The notes below the pieces were generated by a model that was given only the letters and a program-made list of their open reading frames with translations, did no database searches and was not told where the DNA came from. From Leidyana gryllorum EB-2025a (taxonomy: Eukaryota; Apicomplexa): 64,000 nt of DNA. The translations under genes were made by a program, and so were the position numbers. The stretch is taken from assembly GCA_048772705.1 (NCBI GenBank), contig JBLWGC010000141.1, positions 1-64,000 on the forward strand, in the 5' to 3' direction. Each line of letters starts with the position of its first letter. Within the stretch, counting starts at the first letter, position 1. Below, piece by piece: positions 26,206 through 35,126 of this stretch.

Positions 26206-26287
26206 CGACAACTGCTGGATTCGAACCAGCGCGGGCCAGACCCACCAGATTGCAAGTCTACCCCCTTAACCACTCGGGAAAGTTGCC
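26206..26287 (-). tRNA. tRNA-Ser body, anticodon TGC
   Basis: 82 bp; loop CTTGCAA, TGC where siblings have TGA; one anticodon-stem mismatch. Confidence 0.75.
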
Positions 26288-26355
26288 AACGGTAGAACTC
26301 GGCATGCCGCAGGCAGTGGCTTCACATACGGTTCAGCAGCTTGACTCGGAGCGCT

Positions 26356-26421
26356 CGCGCTGTCCGAACCCGCGGTCTCTCCATTGAAAGTCTTGCGCTC
26401 TACCGACGGAGCTGGCGCGGC
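26356..26421 (-). pseudogene. tRNA-Lys relic (TTC loop)
   Basis: Lys relic family. Confidence 0.65.
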
Positions 26422-26488
26422 AAGGAAGCTTGGACTTGGTAAAAAGTTCCTTTCGTATTGGCAACTCTTTATCAAAGATCCACTCACT

Positions 26489-26562
26489 TGGTCACGCCCG
26501 GGCTCAAACCGGGGACCTTGAGCTTATTAGGCTCACGCTCTAACCGACTGAGCCACGCGACC
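26489..26562 (-). tRNA. tRNA-Ile (AAT)
   Basis: 74 bp, loop CTAATAA; one D and one T change. Confidence 0.92.
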
Positions 26563-26683
26563 ACTTCTGCGACGACAGATGGCACCTATTCACTTACTTG
26601 ATGCCTCTGCGTCGCCACTGCAATCTCTAGCATGTACTGCTGGTGTTTTGAGCCCAGCCGCCTACTCCGATGATCGCAGCACA

Positions 26684-26765
26684 CGACAACTGCTGGATTT
26701 GAACCAGCGCGGGCCAGGCCCAGTAGATTTCTAGTCTACCCCCTTAACCACTCGGGCAAGTTGCC
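26684..26765 (-). tRNA. tRNA-Ser (AGA)
   Basis: 82 bp, consensus. Confidence 0.95.
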
Positions 26766-26833
26766 GCTGTCGAACTTGGCATTTTGCGGCCAGTGGCTTC
26801 AGATACGGTTCAGCGAGCTTTACTAGGACTGCT

Positions 26834-26900
26834 CGCGCCGCCCAAACCCGCGGATCTCCCTTCAAAAGTCTTGGGCTCTACTGACGGAGTTGGGGCGACA
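26834..26900 (-). pseudogene. tRNA-Lys relic (TTT)
   Basis: Lys relic family; head to head with the next entry across an 80-bp spacer. Confidence 0.65.
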
Positions 26901-26982
26901 AGGAAGCTCGCCCCGTACCCGAGGAAGGCCCAAGATTCAACGATCAATACGAATGGAATTTGTTACTAAGTCCGAGCTTGGT

Positions 26983-27048
26983 CGCCGCCCCAAGTCCGTC
27001 GGTAGAGCGCAAGACTTTTGATGGGAGACCGCAGGTTCGGGCAGCGCG
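26983..27048 (+). pseudogene. tRNA-Lys relic (TTT)
   Basis: Inverted partner of the relic at 26834, near the palindrome centre. Confidence 0.65.
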
Positions 27049-27117
27049 AGAAGTCCGAGTCAAGCTTGTTGAACCGTATGTGACGGCCCTGGCCGCAAAA
27101 TGCCGAGTTCGACAGGT

Positions 27118-27170
27118 GGCAACTTGCCCGAGTGGTTAGGCGGTAGACTAGAAATTTGCTGGGCCTGGCG
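27118..27170 (+). pseudogene. tRNA-Ser (AGA), 3' truncated
   Basis: Breaks within the variable arm, like 17801. Confidence 0.78.
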
Positions 27171-27199
27171 TGGCACAATCGACCAGGTGCCATCTCCTG

Positions 27200-27270
27200 T
27201 GCATCTGCCGGGAATGGAATCCGGGTCGTCTCGATGGCAACGAGACATTCTACCACTAGACCACAGATGC
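27200..27270 (-). tRNA. tRNA-Gly (GCC)
   Basis: 71 bp, GCC; T-arm changes. Confidence 0.88.
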
Positions 27271-27325
27271 GTGACACCTCCATCCCTGACCACAAAGTAA
27301 TGAGTCTGGAGCGGGGGATGGTTTT

Positions 27326-27396
27326 GGGCCTATGGCGCAACGTAGCGCGTCTGACTCCAGATCAGAAGGTTGGGTTTTCGAATCACTCTGGGCTCA
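27326..27396 (+). tRNA. tRNA-Trp (CCA)
   Basis: 71 bp; one D-loop base lost, T-loop change. Confidence 0.88.
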
Positions 27397-27432
27397 ATCA
27401 GACTATTTGTTTTTCCCGTGTGAGGCGCAACC

Positions 27433-27512
27433 TGAAAAGAGTGGGATTTGGACCCACGTCCTCTCGGAGTGCGACTTGAATACAGCGCCTTAGACCCCTC
27501 AGCCATCTTACC
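27433..27512 (-). tRNA. tRNA-Leu (CAA), degenerate
   Basis: Leu-CAG-type body with loop TTCAAGT; stem mismatches. Confidence 0.72.
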
Positions 27513-27606
27513 AGCTCGGTTTCTGTCCCGCCACTTCAAGCGTTCCCTGTCTGTTTGAAGCTAGAGAATGGAAAGGCTGGGCTCTAAGGTTGTGGGGTCA
27601 CGCGCC

Positions 27607-27660
27607 TCCGACATGGTATCAAAGAGTAGTCCCGCCTGCCACGCGAACGACCTGTGGGCA
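27607..27660 (+). pseudogene. Asp/Gly-like relic (GCC)
   Basis: Same relic as 15849. Confidence 0.55.
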
Positions 27661-27723
27661 CCAGCTGTGGGAGCGGAGCCACTTCAAATGTCAGGCTATC
27701 GGGTTTTGTGTCCTTGCATTCCT

Positions 27724-27796
27724 GCCGCCCTAGCTCAGTCGGTAGAGCGCAAGACTTTTAATCTTGCAGTCGCGGGTTCGAGCCCCGCGGGCGGTG
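27724..27796 (+). tRNA. tRNA-Lys (TTT)
   Basis: 73 bp, loop CTTTTAA. Confidence 0.95.
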
Positions 27797-27856
27797 CAAA
27801 TCAATGTCTCTGGGAGTAGGAATGGAACCGTTGCCTACAAGCACACTCTGCTGGAT

Positions 27857-27928
27857 TTCCGCTGCGGGACTTGAACCCGGATCGTGCGGGTGAGAGCCGC
27901 ATATCCTAGCCACTTAGACTACAGTGGA
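27857..27928 (-). tRNA. tRNA-Glu (CTC)
   Basis: 72 bp; one base lost near the T-stem. Confidence 0.87.
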
Positions 27929-28009
27929 CAACTTCCTCAGCTGCAGCTTTGGACGAAAGCCGTACCATCTTGAGATGAGATGGAGCGTCAGGTCAACCGA
28001 CAAGCAACG

Positions 28010-28081
28010 GGGCTGTTCTGGGAATCGAACCCAGGACTTCTTCCACCCGAAGAAAGAATCATACCACTAGACCAAACAGCC
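28010..28081 (-). tRNA. tRNA-Pro (CGG)
   Basis: 72 bp, loop TTCGGGT; one stem change. Confidence 0.93.
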
Positions 28082-28214
28082 GCCTGTCGGTCGTGCAACC
28101 CGCTGAGTACAGTTGAGATAGTGGTCATACTATGTTGAGAACCAACAAATGCGATGGGGTCTGCACAACAAAATGGAAAGACTTTTGGAGTTGGAGGCCG
28201 GCGTATTTAGAGCG

Positions 28215-28286
28215 GCCGAGATAGTCTAGTGGTTAGTATTTCCGCCTGACACTTGGAAGACCCGGGTTCGATTCCCGGTCTCGGAG
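28215..28286 (+). tRNA. tRNA-Asp body, anticodon GAC
   Basis: Loop CTGACAC; acceptor G1 and 3' anticodon stem changed. Confidence 0.75.
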
Positions 28287-28341
28287 CGCAGGTGGTTTCG
28301 CTTAAGATTCTCTCCTTTGGTTCTCGCTGAAAGTTGCGAGC

Positions 28342-28414
28342 TACAGCCACCGAGGATCGAACTCGGGACCTTCTGCGTGTGAAGCAGACGTCGTAACCAC
28401 TAGACCATGGCTGC
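28342..28414 (-). tRNA. tRNA-Val (CAC)
   Basis: 73 bp, loop TTCACAC; best Val-CAC copy. Confidence 0.93.
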
Positions 28415-28473
28415 ACGGCAGGTCCCGCAGACCAAAGCAAGTGGGTTTCACGAAGTAGTGAGGACTAGTTTCA

Positions 28474-28545
28474 AGGTCGCGCCGGGAATCGAACCCAGGT
28501 CGGGAGATTCAAAGTCTCCAGTGCTAACCACTACACCACGCAACC
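28474..28545 (-). tRNA. tRNA-Gln (TTG)
   Basis: 72 bp, consensus. Confidence 0.95.
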
Positions 28546-28643
28546 GATTTAGCCCTTCTCAAAGAGTTGATAGAGCCATCCGGACTAGAGCTTCCCCACA
28601 CATGCAGAACGGGTTTTTCTACTAACCTCCAAAATATTCAACT

Positions 28644-28708
28644 GGCTCTTGTAGCGCGGTGGGCAAAGCGTGTGATTGTTAAATAGCAGGTCCGCGGTCT
28701 CAGGCACC
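28644..28708 (+). pseudogene. tRNA-Asn, decayed
   Basis: Asn D arm and GTT; T arm lost. Confidence 0.65.
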
Positions 28709-28796
28709 CTAGACCGTATTGCGATGCCAAAGTCTATCCAAGGGCTACAGGGCACAATCAAAGGCTCTCAACTCGGTAAATACATAGCGGCAGGTG

Positions 28797-28867
28797 CTCC
28801 AAGACCGGGAATCGAACCCGGGTCTTCCGCGTGACAGGCGGAATACTGACCACTATACTATCTCGGA
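28797..28867 (-). tRNA. tRNA-Asp (GTC)
   Basis: 71 bp; one D-arm base lost. Confidence 0.88.
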
Positions 28868-28982
28868 CGCTAGTAAACACGCCGGCCTTCAACCCCAGAA
28901 ATCCTCGCATTTTGAGCGGGCAGTGGCCCCACATACGGCCGCGGTAGGTGCTCATCTTCACCGCCTTCCGTGACTACCTACC

Positions 28983-29055
28983 GCCCCGGTAGCTCAGTTG
29001 GGAGAGCGCCAGACTGAAGATCTAGAAGTCCCGTGTTCGATCCACGGCCGAGGCA
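28983..29055 (+). tRNA. tRNA-Phe (GAA)
   Basis: 73 bp, loop CTGAAGA; one acceptor wobble. Confidence 0.92.
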
Positions 29056-29183
29056 GAGAGGTTGTGATATTTGGTGTCATCCCTCACAGCCGTGCGACTC
29101 CAGCTTGCCAGCAGCGTTCCGCAGATTCTCAACGGGCAATCGTCCACTCATCAAGCAGGGCATGCAATAGCTCTTCTAAGTTG

Positions 29184-29250
29184 GAGACCGCTAGCTCAAA
29201 GGTAGAGTGCTCATTGACATGCCAGATGAGATCGATAGACAGGTCGTCCA
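29184..29250 (+). pseudogene. tRNA-Ala, decayed
   Basis: Ala ends recognisable, anticodon arm lost. Confidence 0.55.
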
Positions 29251-29263
29251 ACTTGCATACGGC

Positions 29264-29333
29264 TGCACCTGCGGGAACTCAGTCCGCGTTACGACCTCAG
29301 CACGGTCGCATTTTGCCGTCAGACCACAAGTGC
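29264..29333 (-). tRNA. tRNA-Gly body, GCT loop
   Basis: 70 bp; loop GTGCTGA closed by a perfect GACC/GGTC stem; T arm damaged. Confidence 0.6.
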
Positions 29334-29372
29334 AGTCGAAAGATCGACAGAGGCTGTAGCACTCACAGAGAC

Positions 29373-29429
29373 ACGAGGAGAGTGTTGGGCTCATGACCCA
29401 AAGTTCCGTCGATCGAAACGACGCACTGG
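29373..29429 (+). pseudogene. tRNA-iMet, 5' truncated
   Basis: CAT loop and initiator T arm kept; 5' acceptor and D arm lost. Confidence 0.72.
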
Positions 29430-29499
29430 TGAGCGCCCGCAGGGGGACACACTTATAGAAATGATTCACAGGCGTCTTTTCTTCGAGAGCTCCCCGACC

Positions 29500-29561
29500 T
29501 GGTATCGACCCCCGCACATTTGGCCTGCAAAGTCACCTCTCTGGCACTTGGGATAGCCGCC
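29500..29561 (-). pseudogene. Ala-derived relic
   Basis: Same family as 22565. Confidence 0.5.
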
Positions 29562-29640
29562 TATCCGCTAAACCCAAGCGAACTTTTCCAGCCTCGGTTC
29601 CTCAACAGTGGCACTTCGAGCCCTCAAGCTCAACACTGCG

Positions 29641-29710
29641 GCACAGATCGCGGTGGCCTGCGGTGCCAAACTTGAGTTTGGATGGCGCAAGTCTGCATGG
29701 CTCCGAATGG
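29641..29710 (+). pseudogene. tRNA-Leu-CAA relic
   Basis: Leu-CAA derivative whose anticodon arm now reads TGA-like. Confidence 0.55.
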
Positions 29711-29751
29711 CAGCCACTCTTCTCGATTCCACGGTTGAGCGGGACCAGGAG

Positions 29752-29824
29752 AACGGTGGGCGGGACTCGAACCCACAACCTTTGCCTCCGGAGGGCAACA
29801 CGCTATCCATTGCGCCACCACCGC
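29752..29824 (-). tRNA. tRNA-Arg (CCG)
   Basis: 73 bp, loop CTCCGGA, acceptor GCGGTGG/CCACCGT; only copy of this anticodon. Confidence 0.92.
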
Positions 29825-29906
29825 ACAACCCACAGCCTCACTGTCTTAAACACCTGAGTCGTCAGTATCGCCTGGCCCCACTGGTCGCCCCGAAGTACTC
29901 TCACGG

Positions 29907-29985
29907 CCCGAGTTGCTTAGATGGCAACGCATGTGATTGTAGTGGTGGCATCAAATATTCGACGAGCAAATTCCGTCCGCCGGGA
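29907..29985 (+). pseudogene. tRNA-Tyr relic
   Basis: As 23487. Confidence 0.65.
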
Positions 29986-30084
29986 GTTGAGGAGTGGACT
30001 TCTTACAACGTAGTTCGTCTGACACTCCTGTTCCATTCCACCCTGATCGATGCTTCGCCACCTCTACAGCCTCGCTCAAAGATT

Positions 30085-30156
30085 GTCCGAGTCGTCTAGT
30101 GGTTAGGACAGCACGTTGTGGCCGTGCAAACCCAGGCTCGATTCCTGGCTCGGACA
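30085..30156 (+). tRNA. tRNA-His (GTG)
   Basis: 72 bp, identical to 23665. Confidence 0.95.
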
Positions 30157-30231
30157 AGCAGTCTAAAGTGCATTGCTCTTCGCCCCGGTTGAAAATATTG
30201 TTGCAGCCATGGTCAAGTCTGTACGATCGGC

Positions 30232-30302
30232 TGCACCTGCCGGGACTCGAACCCGGGCTGCGAGCATGGGAAGCTCGCATCCTACCCTTGGACCACAAGT
30301 GC
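30232..30302 (-). tRNA. tRNA-Gly (CCC)
   Basis: 71 bp, loop TTCCCAT. Confidence 0.94.
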
Positions 30303-30370
30303 ACTCGAGAGAGAGCTGCAGCACCCCGAGACTCGGCCGCAGTCTGCGTTGAGCTGGTGGGTGCCTGAGA

Positions 30371-30437
30371 TACTGGCAGGTTCCAGTCTGCGACTTTGTG
30401 GCTAAGAGACTTACCCTCTGGTGGCTGAACTACGAGG
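30371..30437 (-). pseudogene. tRNA-Asn, decayed
   Basis: As 23951. Confidence 0.6.
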
Positions 30438-30500
30438 CTCGGCTAAGATGATTGGAGCTTGAGAGACTTCAGCTTTGCAGGTGCCAAGTCGATGCAGTCG

Positions 30501-30572
30501 AGCCTTCTGCCGGAAACGAACCGGCGACCTTTCGCTTACTAAGCGAATGCTCTGCCCCTGAGCTAAGAAGGC
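30501..30572 (-). tRNA. tRNA-Thr (AGT)
   Basis: 72 bp; one T-loop change. Confidence 0.93.
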
Positions 30573-30640
30573 AATGCAGGCTGAAGATCACGAATCAGTG
30601 ACTAGTGACGGGGATTACTGGAGCACTTTGCTCCAGTAGC

Positions 30641-30713
30641 TTCCACTGCCGGGACTTGAACCCGGATCGTGCGGGTGAGAGCCGCATATTCTAACCACTT
30701 AGACTACAGTGGA
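30641..30713 (-). tRNA. tRNA-Glu (CTC)
   Basis: 73 bp, loop CTCTCAC. Confidence 0.94.
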
Positions 30714-30794
30714 CACCTTCCTCAGCTGCAGCTTTGGACGAGAGCCGTACCATCTTGAGATGAGATGGAGCGTCGGGTCAACCGACAAGCAACG

Positions 30795-30866
30795 GGGCTG
30801 TTCTGGGAATCGAACCCAGGACTTCTTCCACCCGAAGGAAGAATCATACCACTAGACCAAACAGCC
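30795..30866 (-). tRNA. tRNA-Pro (CGG)
   Basis: 72 bp, consensus. Confidence 0.95.
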
Positions 30867-30955
30867 GCCTGTCGGCCGTGCAACCCGCTGAGGACAGTTG
30901 AGATAGTGGTCATACTATGTTGAGAATCAACAAAATGCGACGGGGTCTGCACAAA

Positions 30956-31028
30956 GGGCGGCTAGCTCAAATGGTAGAGCGCTCGCTTAGCATGCGAGAG
31001 GTACTGGGATCGATGCCCAGGTCGTCCA
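30956..31028 (+). tRNA. tRNA-Ala (AGC)
   Basis: 73 bp, loop TTAGCAT. Confidence 0.95.
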
Positions 31029-31130
31029 AACTTCGTAGTCCGCAAGTGCCGCTTTTTTACTACAGAGTTGAAAGCTTTCAAGTGTGCCCTTTACCCCTTG
31101 GCTAGACTCGGGCACCACAGTATGTGTGAA

Positions 31131-31200
31131 GGTTGCCTCAGAGCCCGGATTTCCGAGTTTGCATTTCACAATCACACACTCTGGCGACGAAGATACCAGA
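31131..31200 (-). pseudogene. tRNA-Asn relic
   Basis: Strongly decayed Asn, recognisable by comparison with 57963 and 59538. Confidence 0.45.
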
Positions 31201-31306
31201 GTCAGTTACAATATTTCAAAGGTCAGTAGAGAGACGCGTGTTGCATGTGTCCAGTTGGGAGCGCTAGCCCGGATGATTCTACCGACTCTTTTGGATGGGC
31301 TGAACC

Positions 31307-31378
31307 GGTTGCGTGGTGTAGTGGTTAGCACTGGAGACTCTGAATCTCCCGACCTGGGTTCGAATCCCGGCGCGACCT
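31307..31378 (+). tRNA. tRNA-Gln (CTG)
   Basis: 72 bp, consensus. Confidence 0.95.
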
Positions 31379-31429
31379 TGGAACTGGTCCTCACTACTCC
31401 CTGAAACTTCGCCATCTCTTGCCATTCGT

Positions 31430-31456
31430 GCAGCCACGGTCTAGTGGTCTCGACGT
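31430..31456 (+). pseudogene. tRNA-Val 5' fragment
   Basis: Val D arm joined directly to the Cys upstream flank. Confidence 0.7.
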
Positions 31457-31520
31457 ACACGACCGTTTTACTTCAAATGAGAAGATAGAATCGAGTTGAG
31501 CGAGTGTGAGGGGCAGTTCT

Positions 31521-31592
31521 GGGTACGTAGCTCAGTGGTAGAGCAGCTGACTGCAGATCAGCAGGCTCGTGGTTCAACTCCGCGCGTGCCCT
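31521..31592 (+). tRNA. tRNA-Cys (GCA)
   Basis: 72 bp, loop CTGCAGA. Confidence 0.94.
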
Positions 31593-31661
31593 GGAGATGG
31601 GCTAAAACGCTCGAAGTTGTTGGTCCAACATTCCTGACCACAATGCAATGAGTCTGGAGCG

Positions 31662-31736
31662 GGGCCTATGGCGGAACGTAGCGGGTCTGACTGCAGCTTA
31701 GTAAATTGGGGGTTCGAATCACTCAATTTGACCTCA
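31662..31736 (+). pseudogene. Trp-derived tRNA-like, GCA loop
   Basis: Trp body with loop CTGCAGC; 3' acceptor and D arm decayed. Confidence 0.65.
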
Positions 31737-31761
31737 TGATCTTCCCGTATGGGGGGCAACC

Positions 31762-31805
31762 TGAAAAGAGTGGGATTCGGGCCGACGCCCTTCCAGTACT
31801 GCGCC
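31762..31805 (-). pseudogene. tRNA-Leu 3' relic
   Basis: T arm and acceptor remnant. Confidence 0.5.
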
Positions 31806-31903
31806 GTCTACAGCTTCTTGCCAGTGTCTGAATGGCTCTGATGTTTGATTCTAACTCAGGGGGATCCAGCATCCGGGTCGGTGCCATCTGTCGTCGCAGA
31901 AGT

Positions 31904-31977
31904 GGTCGCGTAGCTCAGTCGGTTAGAGCGTGAGCCTAATAAGCTCAAGGTCCCCGGTTCGAGCCCGGGCGTGACCA
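31904..31977 (+). tRNA. tRNA-Ile (AAT)
   Basis: 74 bp, consensus. Confidence 0.95.
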
Positions 31978-32077
31978 AGTGAGTAGATCTCTGATAAATA
32001 CTTGTCCTGGACCCGAGGAAGCCTCAACATTCTGCGACCAATACGAAAGGAACTAGTTACTAAGTCCGAGCTTCCTT

Positions 32078-32142
32078 GCCGCTCCAGCTCCGTCGGTAGA
32101 CCCCTAAACTTTCAATGGAGAGACCGCAGCTTCGGGCAGCGC
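32078..32142 (+). pseudogene. tRNA-Lys relic
   Basis: Lys relic upstream of Ser; D-arm end further changed. Confidence 0.6.
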
Positions 32143-32212
32143 CAGCAGTCCGAGTCAAGCTTGCTGAACCGTATGTGAAGCCACAGGACGCAAGATGCCA
32201 AGTCCGACAGGT

Positions 32213-32294
32213 GGCAACTTGCCCGAGTGGTTAAGGGGGTAGACTAGAAATCTACTGGGCCTGGCCCGCGCTGGTTCAAATCCAGCAGTTGTCG
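32213..32294 (+). tRNA. tRNA-Ser (AGA)
   Basis: 82 bp; the arm partner at 22414 is TGA, so the anticodon has changed since duplication. Confidence 0.94.
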
Positions 32295-32372
32295 TGCGAT
32301 CTGATTGGAGGGGCAGACAACAACTCACTCCTGAAACCCCAGAATGGTGCCTCAATCAACCATCTGCCACTC

Positions 32373-32443
32373 TGCATCTGCCGGGAATCGAACCGGGGTC
32401 GTCTCGGTGGCAACGACACAGTCTACCACTAAACCACAGATGC
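32373..32443 (-). tRNA. tRNA-Gly (GCC)
   Basis: 71 bp; anticodon and T changes. Confidence 0.88.
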
Positions 32444-32585
32444 GTGACATCTCCATTCCTGAATACAAAGCGAAGGGTCTTAAAACTAGTCCAGGCCGTC
32501 CAACTTAGGCCGATACATAAAAACCAGGCTCATCGGATACGTGGTTCCAGAGACACACGCTCCTTTCGCAGTCCGGAAGCTCCGT

Positions 32586-32655
32586 GCAGCCATCTAGTGG
32601 TCACGACGTCTGTTTAACACGCAGAAGGTCCCGAGTTCCATCCTCGGTGGCTGTA
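32586..32655 (+). tRNA. tRNA-Val (AAC)
   Basis: 70 bp; lacks 3 bp at the acceptor/D junction, same deletion as 22049. Confidence 0.78.
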
Positions 32656-32707
32656 ACACGCATCGTTCAGGTGAGCATCACGAAATCTAGAGAGGAAGAC
32701 GATCTAT

Positions 32708-32779
32708 CTCCGAGACCGGAAATCGAACCCGGGAATTTCGCGTGACAGGCGGAAATACTAAGCACTAGACTATCTCGGC
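32708..32779 (-). tRNA. tRNA-Asp (GTC)
   Basis: 72 bp; several stem changes. Confidence 0.82.
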
Positions 32780-32876
32780 CGCTCTGAATACGCCGGCCTC
32801 CAACTCCAAAAAGTCTTTCCATTTTGAGATTCCACAAGGACAGGAAACGCGTGGAACGGCGAGCCAACGACATTCC

Positions 32877-32956
32877 GGCGAGATGGCCGAGTGGTCCAAG
32901 GCGCTGTGTTCAGGCCGCAGTCCGAAAGGGCGTGGGTTCGAATCCCACTCTTGTCA
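32877..32956 (+). tRNA. tRNA-Leu (CAG)
   Basis: 80 bp, loop TTCAGGC; G4 in acceptor keeps a G-T pair. Confidence 0.93.
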
Positions 32957-33086
32957 GCCGTTGTAGTCAGAATAACTTGCGACTTCTTCCCAGCATGCCC
33001 GCACGATGGGCGCGACTGCCCGCCGTGCACGTAGCACCCGGCTAACTTTTGTCGATACAACTGACACATGATTCTCCAGATAAGTT

Positions 33087-33158
33087 GCCTTCTTAGCTTA
33101 GGGGCAGAGCGTTCGCTTCGTAAGCGAGAAGTCGCCGGTTCGATTCCGGCAGAAGGCT
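33087..33158 (+). tRNA. tRNA-Thr (CGT)
   Basis: 72 bp, loop TTCGTAA; best CGT copy. Confidence 0.94.
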
Positions 33159-33251
33159 TTCCTCACGCACTTAAGCTATTCTGACTGGTCTCTCAGTCTC
33201 GATAAGGATCTGAGAGGTTTGGAGGGGATTTGCAATGCACTTTAGATTGGT

Positions 33252-33323
33252 TGTCCGAGCCAGGAATCGCGCCTGGGTTTGCACGGCCACAACGTGCTGT
33301 CCTAACCACTAGACGACTCGGAC
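33252..33323 (-). tRNA. tRNA-His (GTG)
   Basis: 72 bp, loop TTGTGGC; T-loop changes. Confidence 0.9.
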
Positions 33324-33393
33324 AAATCTTTGAGCGAGGCTGTAGAGGTAGCGAAGCATCGACCAGGATGGGATGGAACAGCCACTCCTCAAC

Positions 33394-33474
33394 TTCGGGT
33401 GGGACGGAATTTACTCGTGGAATATCTGATACCACCACTACAGTCAGATACGTTACCATCTAAGCACCCTGGGC
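33394..33474 (-). pseudogene. tRNA-Tyr relic
   Basis: Inverted Tyr relic next to His; GTA readable. Confidence 0.65.
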
Positions 33475-33565
33475 CGTAAGAGTACTTCGGGGTGGCACAC
33501 CGCAGCCAGAACGACATCAGCTGAGACAAAATCTGAGTTGCAGCAGTTGTGAGGGGCTGGAACTG

Positions 33566-33637
33566 CTCCGAGACCGGGAATCGAACCCGGGTCTTCCGCG
33601 TGACAGGCGGAAATACTAACCACTATACTATCTCGGA
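33566..33637 (-). tRNA. tRNA-Asp (GTC)
   Basis: 72 bp, consensus. Confidence 0.95.
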
Positions 33638-33730
33638 CGCTCCGAACACACCGGCCTGAAACCCCAAAAGTGCTTCATCTTGAGATTCCAGGGATAGAAA
33701 ACGCGTGGAGCGGCGAGCCAACAACATCCC

Positions 33731-33815
33731 GGCAAGATGACCGAGTGGTCTGAGGCGCTGTGCTCAGACCGCAGTCCGAAAGGGCGAGGATCTGGGATTG
33801 AGCCTTCCGAAGCCC
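33731..33815 (+). pseudogene. tRNA-Leu (CAG), T arm lost
   Basis: Partner of 20681. Confidence 0.72.
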
Positions 33816-33830
33816 GGCGCAGTTGGACGG

Positions 33831-33909
33831 CCGGGGTAGCTCAGTTGGTCGAGCATCCGACTGTAGTGCTGGCATCAGATAGTCGGCGGTTCGATTCCGT
33901 CCCACCGGA
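33831..33909 (+). tRNA. tRNA-Tyr (GTA), intron-containing
   Basis: 79 bp; partner of 20588, 7-nt insertion kept. Confidence 0.88.
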
Positions 33910-34002
33910 AGTAGAGGGTGATCGGCAAACTACTACTCAACCTGATGGACAGCGTTGATAGGCCAACTAGACTACTCCGGCGAGGGTTCCATCTATGTAG
34001 CT

Positions 34003-34075
34003 TGGATGGGCTGGGAATCGATCCCAGAACCTTTCGTATACTAAGCCACCGTCTCATCATCTGGGCTAGCCTCCC
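34003..34075 (-). pseudogene. Ala-derived tRNA-like
   Basis: Partner of 20421. Confidence 0.65.
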
Positions 34076-34164
34076 TTTGTGCCCACCTCATGGGATTGAG
34101 TAAGACTTCACATAGTGAGACGAGTCTCTCGACTGTACCCAGCGGGTTGAACCCCCGGCTAGGC

Positions 34165-34236
34165 GGCTGTTTGGTCTAGTGGTATAATCCTTCCTTAGGG
34201 TGGAGAGAGTCCTGAGTTCGATTCCCAGAACAGCCC
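34165..34236 (+). tRNA. tRNA-Pro (AGG)
   Basis: 72 bp; partner of 20261 with the same stem changes. Confidence 0.88.
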
Positions 34237-34377
34237 TCTTGGTCGTCGGTTGACCCGACGGAACGAGGTCCCCTCTGAATCAACACAGCCACCTCGTTAG
34301 CCCACTTCGGTAGGGCAGTCAGCGCAACTAACCTCTCAAAAATCGCATTTCGGCTCCCTCTTCCATGTTGCAAACTA

Positions 34378-34448
34378 AGCAGTGTAGCTCAGTGAAGAGT
34401 GTTGGGCTCATAACCCAAAGGTCCGTCGATCGAAACGACGCACTGCTA
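34378..34448 (+). tRNA. tRNA-iMet (CAT)
   Basis: 71 bp; one D-loop base lost. Confidence 0.88.
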
Positions 34449-34474
34449 AGTGTGCGCAGAAGGGAACAGTTGTA

Positions 34475-34545
34475 AGCCTTCTGCCCGAATCGAACCGACG
34501 ACCTTTCGCTTACTAAGCGGATGCTCTGCCACAAGCTAAGAAGGC
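34475..34545 (-). tRNA. tRNA-Thr (AGT)
   Basis: 71 bp; A-box base lost. Confidence 0.85.
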
Positions 34546-34648
34546 AATGTTAACGGAAGTTACTGAAGCACATTGTTCCACCGGTCCAATGACTTCCACT
34601 GCTCCGCCCAACGGCAAATAGGGTGTAACTAAGTCTAGAGCTTCGTTT

Positions 34649-34713
34649 GCCGCCCTAGCTCAGTCCGTAGAGCGCAAGACTTTCAATGGAGAGACCGCGG
34701 GTTCGGACAGCGC
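34649..34713 (+). pseudogene. tRNA-Lys relic (TTC loop)
   Basis: Left boundary of the 477-bp arm-specific segment. Confidence 0.7.
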
Positions 34714-34782
34714 GAGGAGTCCTAGTAAAGCTCGCTGAACCGTATGTGAAGCCACTGGCCGCAAAATGCCAAGTTCAACAGC

Positions 34783-34864
34783 GGCAACTTGCCCGAGTGG
34801 TTGAGGGGGTAGACTAGAAATCTACTGGGCCTGGCCCGCGCTGGTTCAAATCCAGCAGTTGTCG
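34783..34864 (+). tRNA. tRNA-Ser (AGA)
   Basis: 82 bp; present only in this arm. Confidence 0.94.
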
Positions 34865-34985
34865 TGTGGTGCGATCATCGTAGTAGGCGGCTGGGCTCAA
34901 AACACCAGCAATACATGCTAGAGATTGCAGTGGCGACGCAGAGGCATCAAGTAAGTGAATAGGTGCCATCTGTCGTCGCAGAAGT

Positions 34986-35059
34986 GGTCGCGTGGCTCAG
35001 TCGGTTGGAGCGTGAGCCTAATAAGCTCAAGGTCCCCGGTTTGAGCCCGGGCGTGACCA
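34986..35059 (+). tRNA. tRNA-Ile (AAT)
   Basis: 74 bp; present only in this arm, resembles 26489. Confidence 0.92.
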
Positions 35060-35126
35060 AGTGAGTGGATCTTTGATAAAGAGTTGCCAATACGAAAGGA
35101 ACTTTTTACCAAGTCCAAGCTTCCTT

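Larger units (their letters stand above)
27280..27935 (+). repeat. Partial copy of the inverted-repeat arm
   Basis: Trp, Leu, relic, Lys, Glu in the same order and spacing as 38745-39400 (offset 11465). Confidence 0.85.
29886..30478 (+). repeat. Direct repeat, second copy
   Basis: Copy of 23466-24058. Confidence 0.88.
32205..32810 (-). repeat. Nested inverted repeat, right arm
   Basis: Partner of 21890-22500. Confidence 0.82.
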
